64,000 nucleotides of DNA, taken from the NCBI GenBank assembly GCA_049306095.1, contig JBAQPU010000022.1:124001-188000 (forward strand), written 5' to 3'. Shown piece after piece: positions 15,876-24,986 of this stretch; the stretch's first letter is position 1, and the number at the start of each line of letters is the position of its first letter. The notes under the pieces were generated by a model. The model was not told the origin of the DNA and did no database searches. It worked only from the letters and a program-made list of their open reading frames with translations. The stretch comes from UBA2336 sp049306095. GTDB lineage: Bacteria; Bacteroidota; Bacteroidia; Cytophagales; Cyclobacteriaceae. The translations under genes and the position numbers were made by a program.

Positions 15876-17427
15876 AGCCGAGGGTCGCCATTACGCTGGT
15901 GGTTGTATTTTGTAAAGATGCAACAGGCCCAGTATTGTTGTTTAGCGCATATTGACTGAATTTGCTGTTGCCCTTACTTTTTAACCAGGTCAGGTCAAGA
16001 TAAAATTTAGCAAAGCGTACGCCTGCGCCCGCGCTGATTGTTTCGATCTTCTGGTTCACATCAAAATCTTTTTTATATGGATTCTGCAGTACGTTATATC
16101 CACCGCGTATTCTGAAGAGGTTGTATCGAAACTCGGCACCAAGGCGGTAGTTCGCTACATTGGTGTAGAAAAACCGGATATCATCATTTTCGGGACTGAA
16201 TGAAACACCCGGTGTATCCGAATCGTATTTGGCTTTGTTGTAGTTTATAAATTCAACATCGCCTGTTATAAATCCATGTTTACCAAGAAAGATGGCTGCG
16301 CCTGTGCTCACCTTTAATGGTGTTGTCATTTTATATTCAGCAATAATAGCTTCTCCGGAAACATCTTCATCATCCCGAATATTCCAGTGGGCAGCCAGAT
16401 GGGCGGTGTACGAATCAGAGATATCATAAAGAGTAGGCGTAACAAAAGAAACACCCACCTGAACAAAATTGATGGGCCGGTAAATTAAACCCAGCGTCAG
16501 GTTCAGTCCCGTTCCGTCAAGTACAATGTCTTCATTGAGTTCTAAATCATTCAAAGGATCATAGCCCGGTGATTCGCTGAAATCATAATCTGATTCTATG
16601 TAGGAGGAAGAATAGTTATACCGAATAGTGGTGATGCCGAGAGAGGCCCCAAAAAAAAGTTTGTCAGAGAAATTTCCGCCATAGGCCAGCGACCATTGGT
16701 ACTGGGCACCTTTAATATTTACTTTTTGCGAACGTGTTTGGGTGCGAAATTCCTCAACCCCATTGTTCCAAAGCGTATCTAAATCAGAATAGTAGGTTAC
16801 GTAATCATCGGGCAACACGGGGCTCATATTATTAGGATCTTCATTGTAAGGTGTAATCAGGTAGGTGAGGTAGGCGAGACCTTCGGGCAGGTCATAGCTT
16901 AATAAGAGTGTATCCTGATGGGGGCTCGGCAACGGATTGATGGTGTGGCGGTATGCCCGTTCTTTAAAATAATCTACGATCGATGAACCATCATCCCTTC
17001 CTTCATATTGAAATGTGGTATTAAAATCGTTTATGCGTGTCATGCTGATACCAAATGATCCTCCTAAAAAACCATTCTTCTCCTTTGGAAGATGGTGCAC
17101 ATAGCTAAGCCCGGGAATATTAAAAACTGTTTTTGAATCATTTAATTTCGTTCCCAGGTAATCGGTATCGGTTTCATAAGAAGTAACAGCGGGACTAAAC
17201 GTAAACTCAGAACGATTGTACATACCCAACCCCGCGGGGTTCGACAAGGCGGAACTGAAATCACCGCCCAGGGCCACCTGCGCTCCACCCATTGCTTGCA
17301 CGCGGGCGCTGCCGCCTGGTTTTGTCCTGCTGAACAGCAATGCATTTTCGACAAACCCTTGTGCGCTAACCTCCACAGAAGCAGACACAAGAATAGTGTA
17401 AAGGCACAGCCTGAATATCAATTTCAT
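15865..17427 (-). CDS. OmpP1/FadL-like outer-membrane protein
   Basis: 520 residues with a signal peptide ending near VSAQ. The GGSARVQAMGGAQVALGGDFSSALSNPAGL opening is the plug-like N-terminus of OmpP1/FadL/TodX-type and PorV-like barrels of Bacteroidota, followed by alternating beta-strand segments and a C-terminal aromatic strand (VMATLGFTF). Such barrels let hydrophobic compounds cross the outer membrane or support secretion; which applies is not visible. Convergent with aroK. The Tyr-rich protein gene lies 15 nt upstream on the same strand. Confidence 0.82.
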   Translation of the reverse strand: MKLIFRLCLYTILVSASVEVSAQGFVENALLFSRTKPGGSARVQAMGGAQVALGGDFSSALSNPAGLGMYNRSEFTFSPAVTSYETDTDYLGTKLNDSKTVFNIPGLSYVHHLPKEKNGFLGGSFGISMTRINDFNTTFQYEGRDDGSSIVDYFKERAYRHTINPLPSPHQDTLLLSYDLPEGLAYLTYLITPYNEDPNNMSPVLPDDYVTYYSDLDTLWNNGVEEFRTQTRSQKVNIKGAQYQWSLAYGGNFSDKLFFGASLGITTIRYNYSSSYIESDYDFSESPGYDPLNDLELNEDIVLDGTGLNLTLGLIYRPINFVQVGVSFVTPTLYDISDSYTAHLAAHWNIRDDEDVSGEAIIAEYKMTTPLKVSTGAAIFLGKHGFITGDVEFINYNKAKYDSDTPGVSFSPENDDIRFFYTNVANYRLGAEFRYNLFRIRGGYNVLQNPYKKDFDVNQKIETISAGAGVRFAKFYLDLTWLKSKGNSKFSQYALNNNTGPVASLQNTTTSVMATLGFTF

Positions 17428-17442
17428 ACGAAAAAGCTGTAA

Positions 17443-18495
17443 TTAGTTGTTCCCTCTTGATCGTGAACCTGACGAATTGCCTGACGACCGCGATGGTGTA
17501 CTGTGTGATGGTGAACTGCTCCGCGATGGAGTAGAATATGATCGTGATTCACGAGCCGGGCTACTGTACTCGCGCGTACGCGTGCCACTTGAATTCGGAT
17601 TTGAATAACGATCTCTCGATATGCTTTCGGTCGGTTGAGTAGCCGTTGTTGTTCTTCTCGATGGTTTTACATAGTACTCATCGGCACTGGAGCGTGATCG
17701 GCTGTTGGTGTTGGTACGGCCATTCGGATTCGATGAAACCTGTGTGGATCGTGTACGCGTGGTAGGAACTACGATGGCTGAATGACGGGAAGGCCGCTTT
17801 CCATAATTCACCCGTGACGATTCTGTACTGCCATAGTAGTAATGTCCCCGATACCCTCCATAACCGTAGGAATAGGGCGAATAATAATATGGACTATATC
17901 CATACGAGCCGTAATTTCCCCAAGTATATCCCAACGAAAATGTCCATCCGGAATAACCAGAATAATATGGACTCATAGCCGGGTTGCAATACCCACCATA
18001 GTAGGGGCTATACCATGAACTATAAGGGTAGTATGATGAAGTGTAAGGGTAACCCCAGGCATTACCGTAGTTCCAGTTGCTATTGGAAGTTCCATAATAA
18101 CTGTTATAGTTGCCCGGATAACCAGTGCTGGTTGAATTACCAGCACTATAGCTGTCATACGTATTGGGTGCGTATCCTTCCACATAATAGTTTTGCTCGT
18201 CTTCGCTTGCTTGTTCAGAATTTGAACGGGCGATGTATTCAGGGTTAATCGTTCTTGCCGAGTAACTGTCAGTCGGGTTTACAAAGGAGGTATCTTCAGC
18301 GAGTTCTTCAAAATGCTTTTTCTTAAATGCTTGGTAATCCTCATCGATTTTGTTGTTCGCAGATGCCCGTACATTTTCAGCCTTCTGTTTTTTGCGATCC
18401 TTTGAGTTGAAGTACAGATCATCATTTTCCTGCGCCAATACCTGAAAAGCCAATGTGCTTGCCACCAAAATTCCTGTCATCGTTCTCGTTTTCAT
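17443..18495 (-). CDS. Secreted Tyr/Gly/Ser-rich low-complexity protein
   Basis: 350 residues. A signal peptide (MTGILVASTLAFQVLAQ) and a charged region lead into a Tyr-, Gly- and Ser-rich tract at about residues 103-231 (for example SPYYYSPYSYGYGGYRGHYY), followed by an Arg/Ser/Thr-rich tail to the end (SRSSSPSHSTPSRSSGNSSG). No domain recognised. Such sequences are often flexible, sticky or surface-associated, which is only an inference. The gene is 15 nt upstream of the FadL-like barrel on the same strand, so the pair may be coexpressed. Confidence 0.75.
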   Translation of the reverse strand: MKTRTMTGILVASTLAFQVLAQENDDLYFNSKDRKKQKAENVRASANNKIDEDYQAFKKKHFEELAEDTSFVNPTDSYSARTINPEYIARSNSEQASEDEQNYYVEGYAPNTYDSYSAGNSTSTGYPGNYNSYYGTSNSNWNYGNAWGYPYTSSYYPYSSWYSPYYGGYCNPAMSPYYSGYSGWTFSLGYTWGNYGSYGYSPYYYSPYSYGYGGYRGHYYYGSTESSRVNYGKRPSRHSAIVVPTTRTRSTQVSSNPNGRTNTNSRSRSSADEYYVKPSRRTTTATQPTESISRDRYSNPNSSGTRTREYSSPARESRSYSTPSRSSSPSHSTPSRSSGNSSGSRSRGNN

Positions 18496-18622
18496 ATATT
18501 GGTATTTTAGCTGTTACTGTTAAAACGAATACTAAGCCAAAAAGTGTTCCTTAAAACTACGAAAATGAGGGAGTAAAGTCTATTAAATTACCGGAACCCC
18601 TTTATTCCGATTCAACCTGCTT

Positions 18623-18630
18623 TATATTTG
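18623..18630 (+). promoter_or_regulatory. Possible -7 element (TAnnTTTG) for proS
   Basis: TATATTTG fits the Bacteroidota -7 consensus TAnnTTTG, 35 nt before the proS ATG. Eighteen nt upstream, TTTA at 18601 is a partial match to the -33 TTTG box. Placement and orientation suit proS; the match is short, so confidence is modest. Confidence 0.4.
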
Positions 18631-18665
18631 CCGGATAATTTTAAAAACACAATAATTATACCAAC

Positions 18666-20141
18666 ATGGGCAAGGAAATTCCATCCCGGAGCGAGGATTA
18701 TTCAGCATGGTACATTGAGCTGGTAAAAAAGGCCGATCTGGCCGAGAATTCGGACGTTCGGGGGTGCATGGTGATTAAGCCGTACGGCTATAGCATTTGG
18801 GAAAAGATGCAGCAGGCATTGGACAAAATGTTTAAAGATACAGGGCACGTGAATGCCTACTTTCCATTGTTTATACCCAAGTCGTACCTGGCGAAAGAAG
18901 CGAGCCACGTTGACGGTTTTGCCAAGGAGTGCGCGATCATTACCCACTATCGTTTAAAAAACGATCCGAACGGGAAGGGTGTCATCGTTGATCCGGAGGC
19001 AAAACTGGAAGAAGAACTGATTGTTCGTCCAACTTCTGAAACAATCATCTGGAACAGTTATAAAAAATGGATTCAGTCGTACCGCGATTTACCCATCCTG
19101 ATTAACCAGTGGGCAAACGTAGTTCGTTGGGAAATGCGCACGCGCCTTTTTTTGCGCACGGCCGAATTTTTATGGCAGGAAGGCCACACCGCACACGCTA
19201 CTGCCGAAGAGGCTGTAAGTGAAACGCTGCAAATGCTGAATGTGTATGCCGACTTTGCAGAACAACACATGGCATTGCCGGTGGTAAAAGGAAGAAAAAC
19301 AGAAGGGGAGAAATTTCCGGGCGCTATTGATACGTATTGCATTGAAGGATTGATGCAGGACGGCAAAGCCTTGCAGGCTGGTACGTCTCATTTTCTTGGA
19401 CAAAATTTCGCGAAAGCATTTGATGTTCAGTTTGCCGGGAAGGATGGTAAACTGGATTACGTGTGGGGAACATCGTGGGGCGTAAGTACACGGTTGATGG
19501 GTGCACTTATCATGGCGCATTCCGATGATGATGGATTGGTTTTGCCTCCAAAGTTGGCGCCTATTCAAGTGGTGATCGTTCCTATTTTTAAAAGTGATGA
19601 GGAGTTCAATGCCATTTCCGAAAAGGTGAAGGAAATTATGACGGAACTTCGCCAACACAATGTCACCGTGAAATATGATGATCGGGATACCGCTAAGCCG
19701 GGGTTCAAGTTTGCCGAGTGGGAGTTAAAAGGTGTGCCGGTGCGATTGGCTATTGGGCCGCGCGATATTACCAACGGAACCGTGGAGGTGGCACGCAGAG
19801 ATACGAAAGAAAAGCAAGTGATGCAGATGGATACCGTGGCGGTTAATGTGTTGGTGCTGCTGGATGATATTCAGAAAAATATTTATCAGAAAGCGCTGAC
19901 GTTGCGTGGCGAAATGACAACCCGGGTTGATTCGTATGACGAGTTCAAAAAGGTATTAGACGGAAAGGGAGGCTTTGTAATGGCGCACTGGGACGGAACC
20001 AAAGAAACAGAGGCGGCTATTAAAGAAGAGACCAAGGCAACCATTCGGTGCATTCCTTTGGATGCGCAGGAGGAGCCCGGCAAGTGTGTCTATTCAGGAA
20101 AACCCTCGTCCAGGCGGGTGCTTTTTGCCAGGGCATATTAA
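18666..20141 (+). CDS. proS: Prolyl-tRNA synthetase, archaeal/eukaryotic type
   Basis: 491 residues. Class II synthetase of the short (type 3) form: motif 1 around GCMVIKPYGYSIWEKMQQAL, motif 2 VVRWEMRTRLFLRTAEFLWQEGHTAH, motif 3 in TSWGVSTRLMGALIMAHSDDDG, then the anticodon domain (APIQVVIVPIF) and the C-terminal domain ending in an aromatic Tyr, as is usual in this class. There is no INS editing insertion of the bacterial type. It charges tRNA(Pro). This form is standard in Bacteroidota. Confidence 0.96.
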   Translation: MGKEIPSRSEDYSAWYIELVKKADLAENSDVRGCMVIKPYGYSIWEKMQQALDKMFKDTGHVNAYFPLFIPKSYLAKEASHVDGFAKECAIITHYRLKNDPNGKGVIVDPEAKLEEELIVRPTSETIIWNSYKKWIQSYRDLPILINQWANVVRWEMRTRLFLRTAEFLWQEGHTAHATAEEAVSETLQMLNVYADFAEQHMALPVVKGRKTEGEKFPGAIDTYCIEGLMQDGKALQAGTSHFLGQNFAKAFDVQFAGKDGKLDYVWGTSWGVSTRLMGALIMAHSDDDGLVLPPKLAPIQVVIVPIFKSDEEFNAISEKVKEIMTELRQHNVTVKYDDRDTAKPGFKFAEWELKGVPVRLAIGPRDITNGTVEVARRDTKEKQVMQMDTVAVNVLVLLDDIQKNIYQKALTLRGEMTTRVDSYDEFKKVLDGKGGFVMAHWDGTKETEAAIKEETKATIRCIPLDAQEEPGKCVYSGKPSSRRVLFARAY

Positions 20142-20187
20142 ACCTGGTTAAAATTTGTAATTTCACATTCTTTTAAATTTTGTTGGT

Positions 20188-20652
20188 ATGTGGTTAGTTA
20201 TTGCAGCGTTAATTCTTGCCGGATTGCTGCTCATTATTGTCGAGATTGTTTTTATTCCGGGAACAACCGTGGTTGGTTTTCTTGGATTGATATTAGCCGT
20301 GGTGGGCATTGTGTTCAGCTACAGTTATTATGGAAGCGAAACCGGGTTTTACGTACTCTTAGGAACCGGCCTGGCTTCGGCTGCAGCGTTGTACCTCAGC
20401 TTTAGAAAGGGTGCGTGGAATAAATTTTCTCACAAAACGGCCATCGACAGTAAAGTAAATGAAGGACTGACGGATCACCTGAACCCGGGTGAGGAAGGCA
20501 TTTCAGTATCGGCCCTTCGGCCCATGGGGTCGGCAGAGTTTAGCGGTAAAATTTTTGAAGTAAAAACAAACGGAGAGTACGTTTCTAACGGAACGAAAAT
20601 AAAAATCATTAAAGTTCAAGCGAACAATATTTTAGTAGAACCCATTCAATAA
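20188..20652 (+). CDS. NfeD-like membrane protein
   Basis: 154 residues: two or three N-terminal membrane helices (MWLVIAALILAGLLLIIVEIVFIPG) followed by a small soluble beta domain (GEEGISVSALRPMGSAEFSGKIFEVKTNGEYVSNGTKIKIIKVQ) of the NfeD OB-fold type. NfeD proteins work with SPFH/flotillin partners in membrane microdomains. The floA gene follows 16 nt later, the classical pairing. This is the short form lacking the ClpP-like protease domain. Confidence 0.88.
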   Translation: MWLVIAALILAGLLLIIVEIVFIPGTTVVGFLGLILAVVGIVFSYSYYGSETGFYVLLGTGLASAAALYLSFRKGAWNKFSHKTAIDSKVNEGLTDHLNPGEEGISVSALRPMGSAEFSGKIFEVKTNGEYVSNGTKIKIIKVQANNILVEPIQ

Positions 20653-20668
20653 CCCAACAACCTAGTCT

Positions 20669-21652
20669 ATGGAAATTCCAGCAGTAGCACTTTTATTCTT
20701 GGTCTTTGCGGCCATTATTCTGTTTTTCATTTTTCTCTATTTCGTACCCATTAACCTGTGGATAACAGCGTTGTTCTCTGGCGTAAGGGTTGGTCTGGCC
20801 GAACTGGTATTCATGCGTATTCGAAAAGTGCCGCCTCGTGTGGTGGTTGACTCGTTGATCACGGCAACAAAGGCCGGATTGAAGTTAACTTCAAATGAAC
20901 TTGAAACACACTACCTGGCCGGTGGCAATGTTCCGAATGTGATTCGCGCTTTGATTTCGGCAGAAAAGGCAAACATTAAATTAGATTTCAAACAGGCTAC
21001 TGCCATTGACCTGGCGGGTCGTGATGTATTTCAAGCGGTACAGATATCGGTAAACCCTAAAGTGATCAACACACCAAAAGTAGCGGCTGTTGCCGCAGAT
21101 GGTATTCAGTTAATTGCTGTTGCCCGCGTAACGGTTCGTGCCAGCATCGCACAGTTAGTGGGTGGTGCCGGTGAAGATACAATATTGGCACGGGTTGGTG
21201 AAGGGATTGTTTCCTCTATTGGTCAGGCAAAATCGCACAAAGAAGTATTGGAAAGTCCGGATAAGATTTCCAAGCTGGTGTTATCACGCGGGTTGGATGC
21301 CGGAACAGCGTTTGAAATTCTCTCCATTGATATTGCCGATGTGGACGTAGGCGCCAACATTGGTGCGAAACTTCAAATCGATCAGGCTACGGCCGACTTA
21401 AAAGTGGCAGAAGCAAAAGCAGAAGAAAGAAGAGCGATGGCCGTTGCGTTAGAGCAAGAGATGATTGCGAAAGCACAGGAAGCACGCGCCAATGTAATTC
21501 AGGCAGAGGCTGAAATTCCAAAAGCCATGGCCGATGCTTTTGTAAAAGGCAACCTGGGTGTAATGGATTATTACAAGATGCAAAACGTGCAGGCCGATAC
21601 CGAAATGAGAAACTCTATTTCCGGTAAAGGAAGTAGTGGTAAGAAGGAGTAA
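20669..21652 (+). CDS. floA: Flotillin-like protein FloA
   Basis: 327 residues: an N-terminal hairpin membrane segment (VALLFLVFAAIILFFIFLYFVPI), the SPFH domain, then an Ala/Glu-rich coiled coil (AEAKAEERRAMAVALEQEMIAKAQEARANVIQAEAEIPKAMADAF). The NLWITALFSGVRVGLAELVFMRIRKVPP phrase is typical of FloA/YqfA. It scaffolds functional membrane microdomains. Preceded by its NfeD-like partner in one operon. Confidence 0.94.
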   Translation: MEIPAVALLFLVFAAIILFFIFLYFVPINLWITALFSGVRVGLAELVFMRIRKVPPRVVVDSLITATKAGLKLTSNELETHYLAGGNVPNVIRALISAEKANIKLDFKQATAIDLAGRDVFQAVQISVNPKVINTPKVAAVAADGIQLIAVARVTVRASIAQLVGGAGEDTILARVGEGIVSSIGQAKSHKEVLESPDKISKLVLSRGLDAGTAFEILSIDIADVDVGANIGAKLQIDQATADLKVAEAKAEERRAMAVALEQEMIAKAQEARANVIQAEAEIPKAMADAFVKGNLGVMDYYKMQNVQADTEMRNSISGKGSSGKKE

Positions 21653-21672
21653 TTTATAATAGCCTCACGATT

Positions 21673-21698
21673 GATTGAGACCCCGGCACATGGCCGGG
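21673..21698 (+). repeat. ATTGAGA-type dispersed repeat copy with GC hairpin
   Basis: GATTGAGACCCCGGCACA (21673-21690) is repeated exactly at 63071-63088; here it runs into TGGCCGGGG, so CCCCGGC pairs with GCCGGGG around a 4-nt loop. It lies between the convergent floA and exonuclease genes, where a bidirectional stop would be useful, but there is no T-run. Two more diverged copies in inverted orientation are at 62981-63008 and 63107-63133. Confidence 0.6.
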
Positions 21699-21709
21699 GA
21701 TAAATCACA

Positions 21710-22294
21710 TCATCGTTTAGAAAGTTTCCTATAAATCTCCAGGCACACCCACGCATCGGTTGCGGCATAGGTAATTTGCTTTTCGTTTAGTTGTTCGGCT
21801 TCCCAATTGGATGTTTGCGCACCTTTCGAAATTCTGAAGCCCAATAAAATGGCGGTTAATTTCTTAACACTTTCTACTTCTAATCCCGCCTCACGCGCCA
21901 GCGTTGAAAGTTCTGTAAACCCGGCTGCTTGAAATTTACCCAAACGATGCAGGGTTTTAATGTCATCCCGGATGCCCACTCCGGCTTTACTGATGTTGTC
22001 ATTTTCGAGAAAGTGGGTAATCTCATTGGTTAACCCTGTAAAGTTTAACCGTATTAAAAATACTTTGTGGGGGATGGCCAGTTGCAGTAATGAAACTTTG
22101 TGAACCTGCCCCTTTATGAAGGCAGGTTTGGTTTCGGTATCAAAGCCAACCACCTCATGTTCGTTAATTTCATGGATGGCTCTCGTAACTTTTTCCGGTT
22201 GGGTAATAAGCTCAATTTTTCCTTTGAAAGCTTTTAACGGAAGAAGGTTGATTTCCTCATGTGAAATTGTTTTTTGACCGTTGTGACCTTTCAT
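21710..22294 (-). CDS. DEDD-family 3'-5' exonuclease domain protein
   Basis: 194 residues of the RNase D/WRN exonuclease fold. Exo I is VVGFDTETKPAF with Asp52 and Glu54; exo II lies around KAGVGIRDDIKTLHRLG; exo III is YAATDAW with Tyr176 and Asp180, making a DEDDy enzyme. It likely trims 3' ends of RNA or DNA; the substrate cannot be told. No HRDC domain is present, so it is a stand-alone nuclease domain. Divergent from the permease gene at 22395. Confidence 0.88.
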   Translation of the reverse strand: MKGHNGQKTISHEEINLLPLKAFKGKIELITQPEKVTRAIHEINEHEVVGFDTETKPAFIKGQVHKVSLLQLAIPHKVFLIRLNFTGLTNEITHFLENDNISKAGVGIRDDIKTLHRLGKFQAAGFTELSTLAREAGLEVESVKKLTAILLGFRISKGAQTSNWEAEQLNEKQITYAATDAWVCLEIYRKLSKR

Positions 22295-22394
22295 CGGCCA
22301 TAAAGATAAGTCCTGTATTGGAGGTGAAAAATTTATGTTCTATAAAACCTGATCCTTTTTCCCTATTTTTCCAGTCATTAAAAATCGTAACCCC

Positions 22395-24074
22395 ATGTCC
22401 AGTCCTCTGTTCAGAAAGAAGCCACTCGCCAGCGTAGTTCCGGATGCTTCACACGCAAACCCCGACAGCCAACTGAAAAAGGTTTTAGGAGTTAGAGACC
22501 TTACCTCGATGGGCATTGCGGCTGTTATTGGGGCCGGCATCTTTTCTACTATTGGACAGGCGGCTTATGATGGCGGCCCGGGAGTTATTTTTCTGTTTAT
22601 AATTACCGCTATTACCTGTGGTTTCACAGCCTTGTGTTATGCGGAGTTTGCTTCGCGCGTTCCTGTTGCCGGTAGTGCCTACACGTATTCTTATGTAACC
22701 TTTGGTGAGCTTGCTGCCTGGATTATCGGCTGGGCGCTTATTATGGAGTACAGCATTGGAAACGTGGTGGTATCAATTTCGTGGAGCAGTTATTTCAACA
22801 ACTTGTTAGAGGGTGTGGGTATTCACATTCCTGCCTGGTTAGTAACCGATGCCGAAACCGCCAAGCTGGCTTTTATGCGGGCGCAGGAAGCGGGTGCGGA
22901 TACATCTGCCATGGCATGGGTAACTGCACCTGAAATTGCCGGGTATAAATTTTTAGCAAACCTCCCCGCGGGGATTATCATAGTTCTCATCACTATTCTG
23001 GCGTATATCGGAATTAAAGAAAGTAAGAAGAGTGCCAATTTTATGGTGGCCCTTAAACTGGTGGTGCTGCTCATTGTTGTCCTGATAGGACTCTTTTATA
23101 TCGATGTGGATAACTGGAGCCCGTTTATGCCGAATAGTTTTTCGGGAGTGTTAAAAGGAGTGTCGGCTGTGTTTTTTGCCTACATCGGTTTTGATGCCAT
23201 TTCTACGACAGCTGAAGAGTGTAAAGATCCGCAACGTGACCTTCCCAGGGGGATGATTTATTCTTTGATTATCTGTACCGTGATTTATGTGGTGGTTACG
23301 CTGGTGATCACCGGCATGGTTAATTATTCCGAGTTTAATAATGTATCGGATCCATTAGCGTATGTTTTTGAAAAAATCAATTTGAGCAAAGTAGGATTTT
23401 TTGTTTCAGTAAGTGCAGTGGTGGCCGCTACCAGTGTGTTGCTGGTTTTTCAACTAGGCCAGCCCCGTATCTGGATGAGCATGAGCCGTGATGGATTATT
23501 GCCCCGGAAATTTTCAAACATTAGTCCGAAATTTCAAACACCGGGATTTTCAACCATTGTTACGGGGGTAATCGTATGCATTCCTTCTTTATTTATTGAA
23601 AGTGCCCTTATGACCGATCTCACCAGTATTGGAACGTTATTCGCTTTTGCACTGGTGTGTGCGGGCGTTCTGATGTTGCCGGCCGATACGTCAACCCATA
23701 CGGGTAAACGATTCAAGCTTCCCTACATCAACGGACGTTACATTGTTCCGGTTTTGTTGATTTTATTTCTATACGGATTCCGTGAACGTGCTGAGGCTGC
23801 CTTTTTAAACCTGGCGAACGAACCAAGGCAGGAAATTCTGTTTTTTGTTTTTGTGATTCTCGCGGTCATTATTGCGGTGTTAACCTTTTTAAGAAAATTT
23901 TCGCTGATTCCGGTGTTAGGCCTTTTGTGTTGCCTTTACCTGATGATTGAAATACCCGCGCGAAGCTGGGTTGTTTTCTTCGGGTGGATGGCCTTCGGAC
24001 TGGTCATCTATTTCAGTTACGGGTATTGGAAAAGCAAGTTGGCGAAAACGAATGAAGGAGTGATCGTAAAATGA
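22395..24074 (+). CDS. APC-family amino-acid permease (cationic amino-acid transporter type)
   Basis: 559 residues with about 13-14 membrane segments. The GVRDLTSMGIAAVIGAGIFSTIGQAAYDGGPGVIFLFI start and FAYIGFDAISTTAEECKDPQRDLPRG segment are signatures of the APC superfamily CAT/YfnA branch. It moves amino acids across the inner membrane, probably with protons. An unusual stretch of about 40 residues (TDAETAKLAFMRAQEAGADTSAMAWVTAPEIAGYK) sits in a loop near residues 152-185. Substrate is not predictable. Confidence 0.92.
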   Translation: MSSPLFRKKPLASVVPDASHANPDSQLKKVLGVRDLTSMGIAAVIGAGIFSTIGQAAYDGGPGVIFLFIITAITCGFTALCYAEFASRVPVAGSAYTYSYVTFGELAAWIIGWALIMEYSIGNVVVSISWSSYFNNLLEGVGIHIPAWLVTDAETAKLAFMRAQEAGADTSAMAWVTAPEIAGYKFLANLPAGIIIVLITILAYIGIKESKKSANFMVALKLVVLLIVVLIGLFYIDVDNWSPFMPNSFSGVLKGVSAVFFAYIGFDAISTTAEECKDPQRDLPRGMIYSLIICTVIYVVVTLVITGMVNYSEFNNVSDPLAYVFEKINLSKVGFFVSVSAVVAATSVLLVFQLGQPRIWMSMSRDGLLPRKFSNISPKFQTPGFSTIVTGVIVCIPSLFIESALMTDLTSIGTLFAFALVCAGVLMLPADTSTHTGKRFKLPYINGRYIVPVLLILFLYGFRERAEAAFLNLANEPRQEILFFVFVILAVIIAVLTFLRKFSLIPVLGLLCCLYLMIEIPARSWVVFFGWMAFGLVIYFSYGYWKSKLAKTNEGVIVK

Positions 24075-24101
24075 TCATTGCGATCTTCCTGATAGGCAGG
24101 T

Positions 24102-24986
24102 TTAATAATTTTTTCCCGGTATATCGTTCAGGAATTTCTCCATTCCCTTTCGATCTTGTAAGGTTACAAAAATTGTTTTCCCGTCTTTTCCACCAAAAAC
24201 AAGATTGGAACATTTTTTCCCTTTGAGCGATACTTCGCGTATAAATTTTCCCTGTGGAGAAAGAATTAAAATTGTTCCTTTTCCGTAGCGCGTAACGTAC
24301 AGGTTGCCTTGTTTGTCGCACTTCATGCCATCGAAACCAAAATCGGTAAACTCAGCAAACAGTCGCTTGTTTGAAAGGCTTCCGGTGTTATCCACATCAA
24401 ACGCCCATATTTTTCGCTGAACACTTTCATTCACATAAAGCGTTTTCTCATCCGGGCTCAGTTCAATTCCATTGGTGGTACCCATATCGGCAGCAAGCAA
24501 TGTTGTTTTGCCATCCGGATCGATCCGCCAGAGTTTTCCGGTCTGTTCTTTCCAGTTTGGGTCGGACGCAAACAACTGGCCTTTACGGTTAATGCAAAGA
24601 TCATTCGGCTGGTTAAATTGATCGTTATACGCATGAACCGAAACCTCGTTGGTTTTCATGTTTACTTTCAGCACGTTATGACCAGTAAAATCGGCCAGAA
24701 ACATCGTGCCCTTTTTATTAAACTGAATGCTGTTGGCCGTGCTCTTTTCGGGAAGGGTAACAAACACACTAACCTCTCCGGTTGGTTTTACTAATCCAAT
24801 GGTTCCGTCTTTTTGAAAGTTTACGACATACAGATTTCCCTTCTTATCAAAGGCGGGCCCTTCAATGTTGTTGGTAAAAATATTTTCTTGTGTAAAATCA
24901 TTAGCCTGAAAAAGCTGGTCATCTTGCCGGGCAAATACCGGTGCTGAAATGGATAGGATGAGAAATAATACTTGAGCTTTAATCAT
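24102..24986 (-). CDS. SMP-30/gluconolactonase-like secreted beta-propeller
   Basis: 294 residues. A signal peptide (MIKAQVLFLILSISAPVFA) precedes six-bladed propeller repeats: NIEGPAFDKKGNLYVVNFQKDGTIG, QPNDLCINRKGQLFASDPNW, NGIELSPDEKTLYVNESVQRKIWAFD, FDGMKCDKQGNLYVTRYGKG. These carry the metal-binding Glu/Asn/Asp positions of the SMP-30 family, which hydrolyses sugar lactones in characterised members. Substrate unknown. The start overlaps the upstream saccharopine dehydrogenase-like gene's end by 8 nt. Confidence 0.85.
   Translation of the reverse strand: MIKAQVLFLILSISAPVFARQDDQLFQANDFTQENIFTNNIEGPAFDKKGNLYVVNFQKDGTIGLVKPTGEVSVFVTLPEKSTANSIQFNKKGTMFLADFTGHNVLKVNMKTNEVSVHAYNDQFNQPNDLCINRKGQLFASDPNWKEQTGKLWRIDPDGKTTLLAADMGTTNGIELSPDEKTLYVNESVQRKIWAFDVDNTGSLSNKRLFAEFTDFGFDGMKCDKQGNLYVTRYGKGTILILSPQGKFIREVSLKGKKCSNLVFGGKDGKTIFVTLQDRKGMEKFLNDIPGKNY

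Noticed and set aside
19170..19658. Minus-strand frame of 162 codons within proS
   Set aside because: Shadow of a fully supported synthetase gene.
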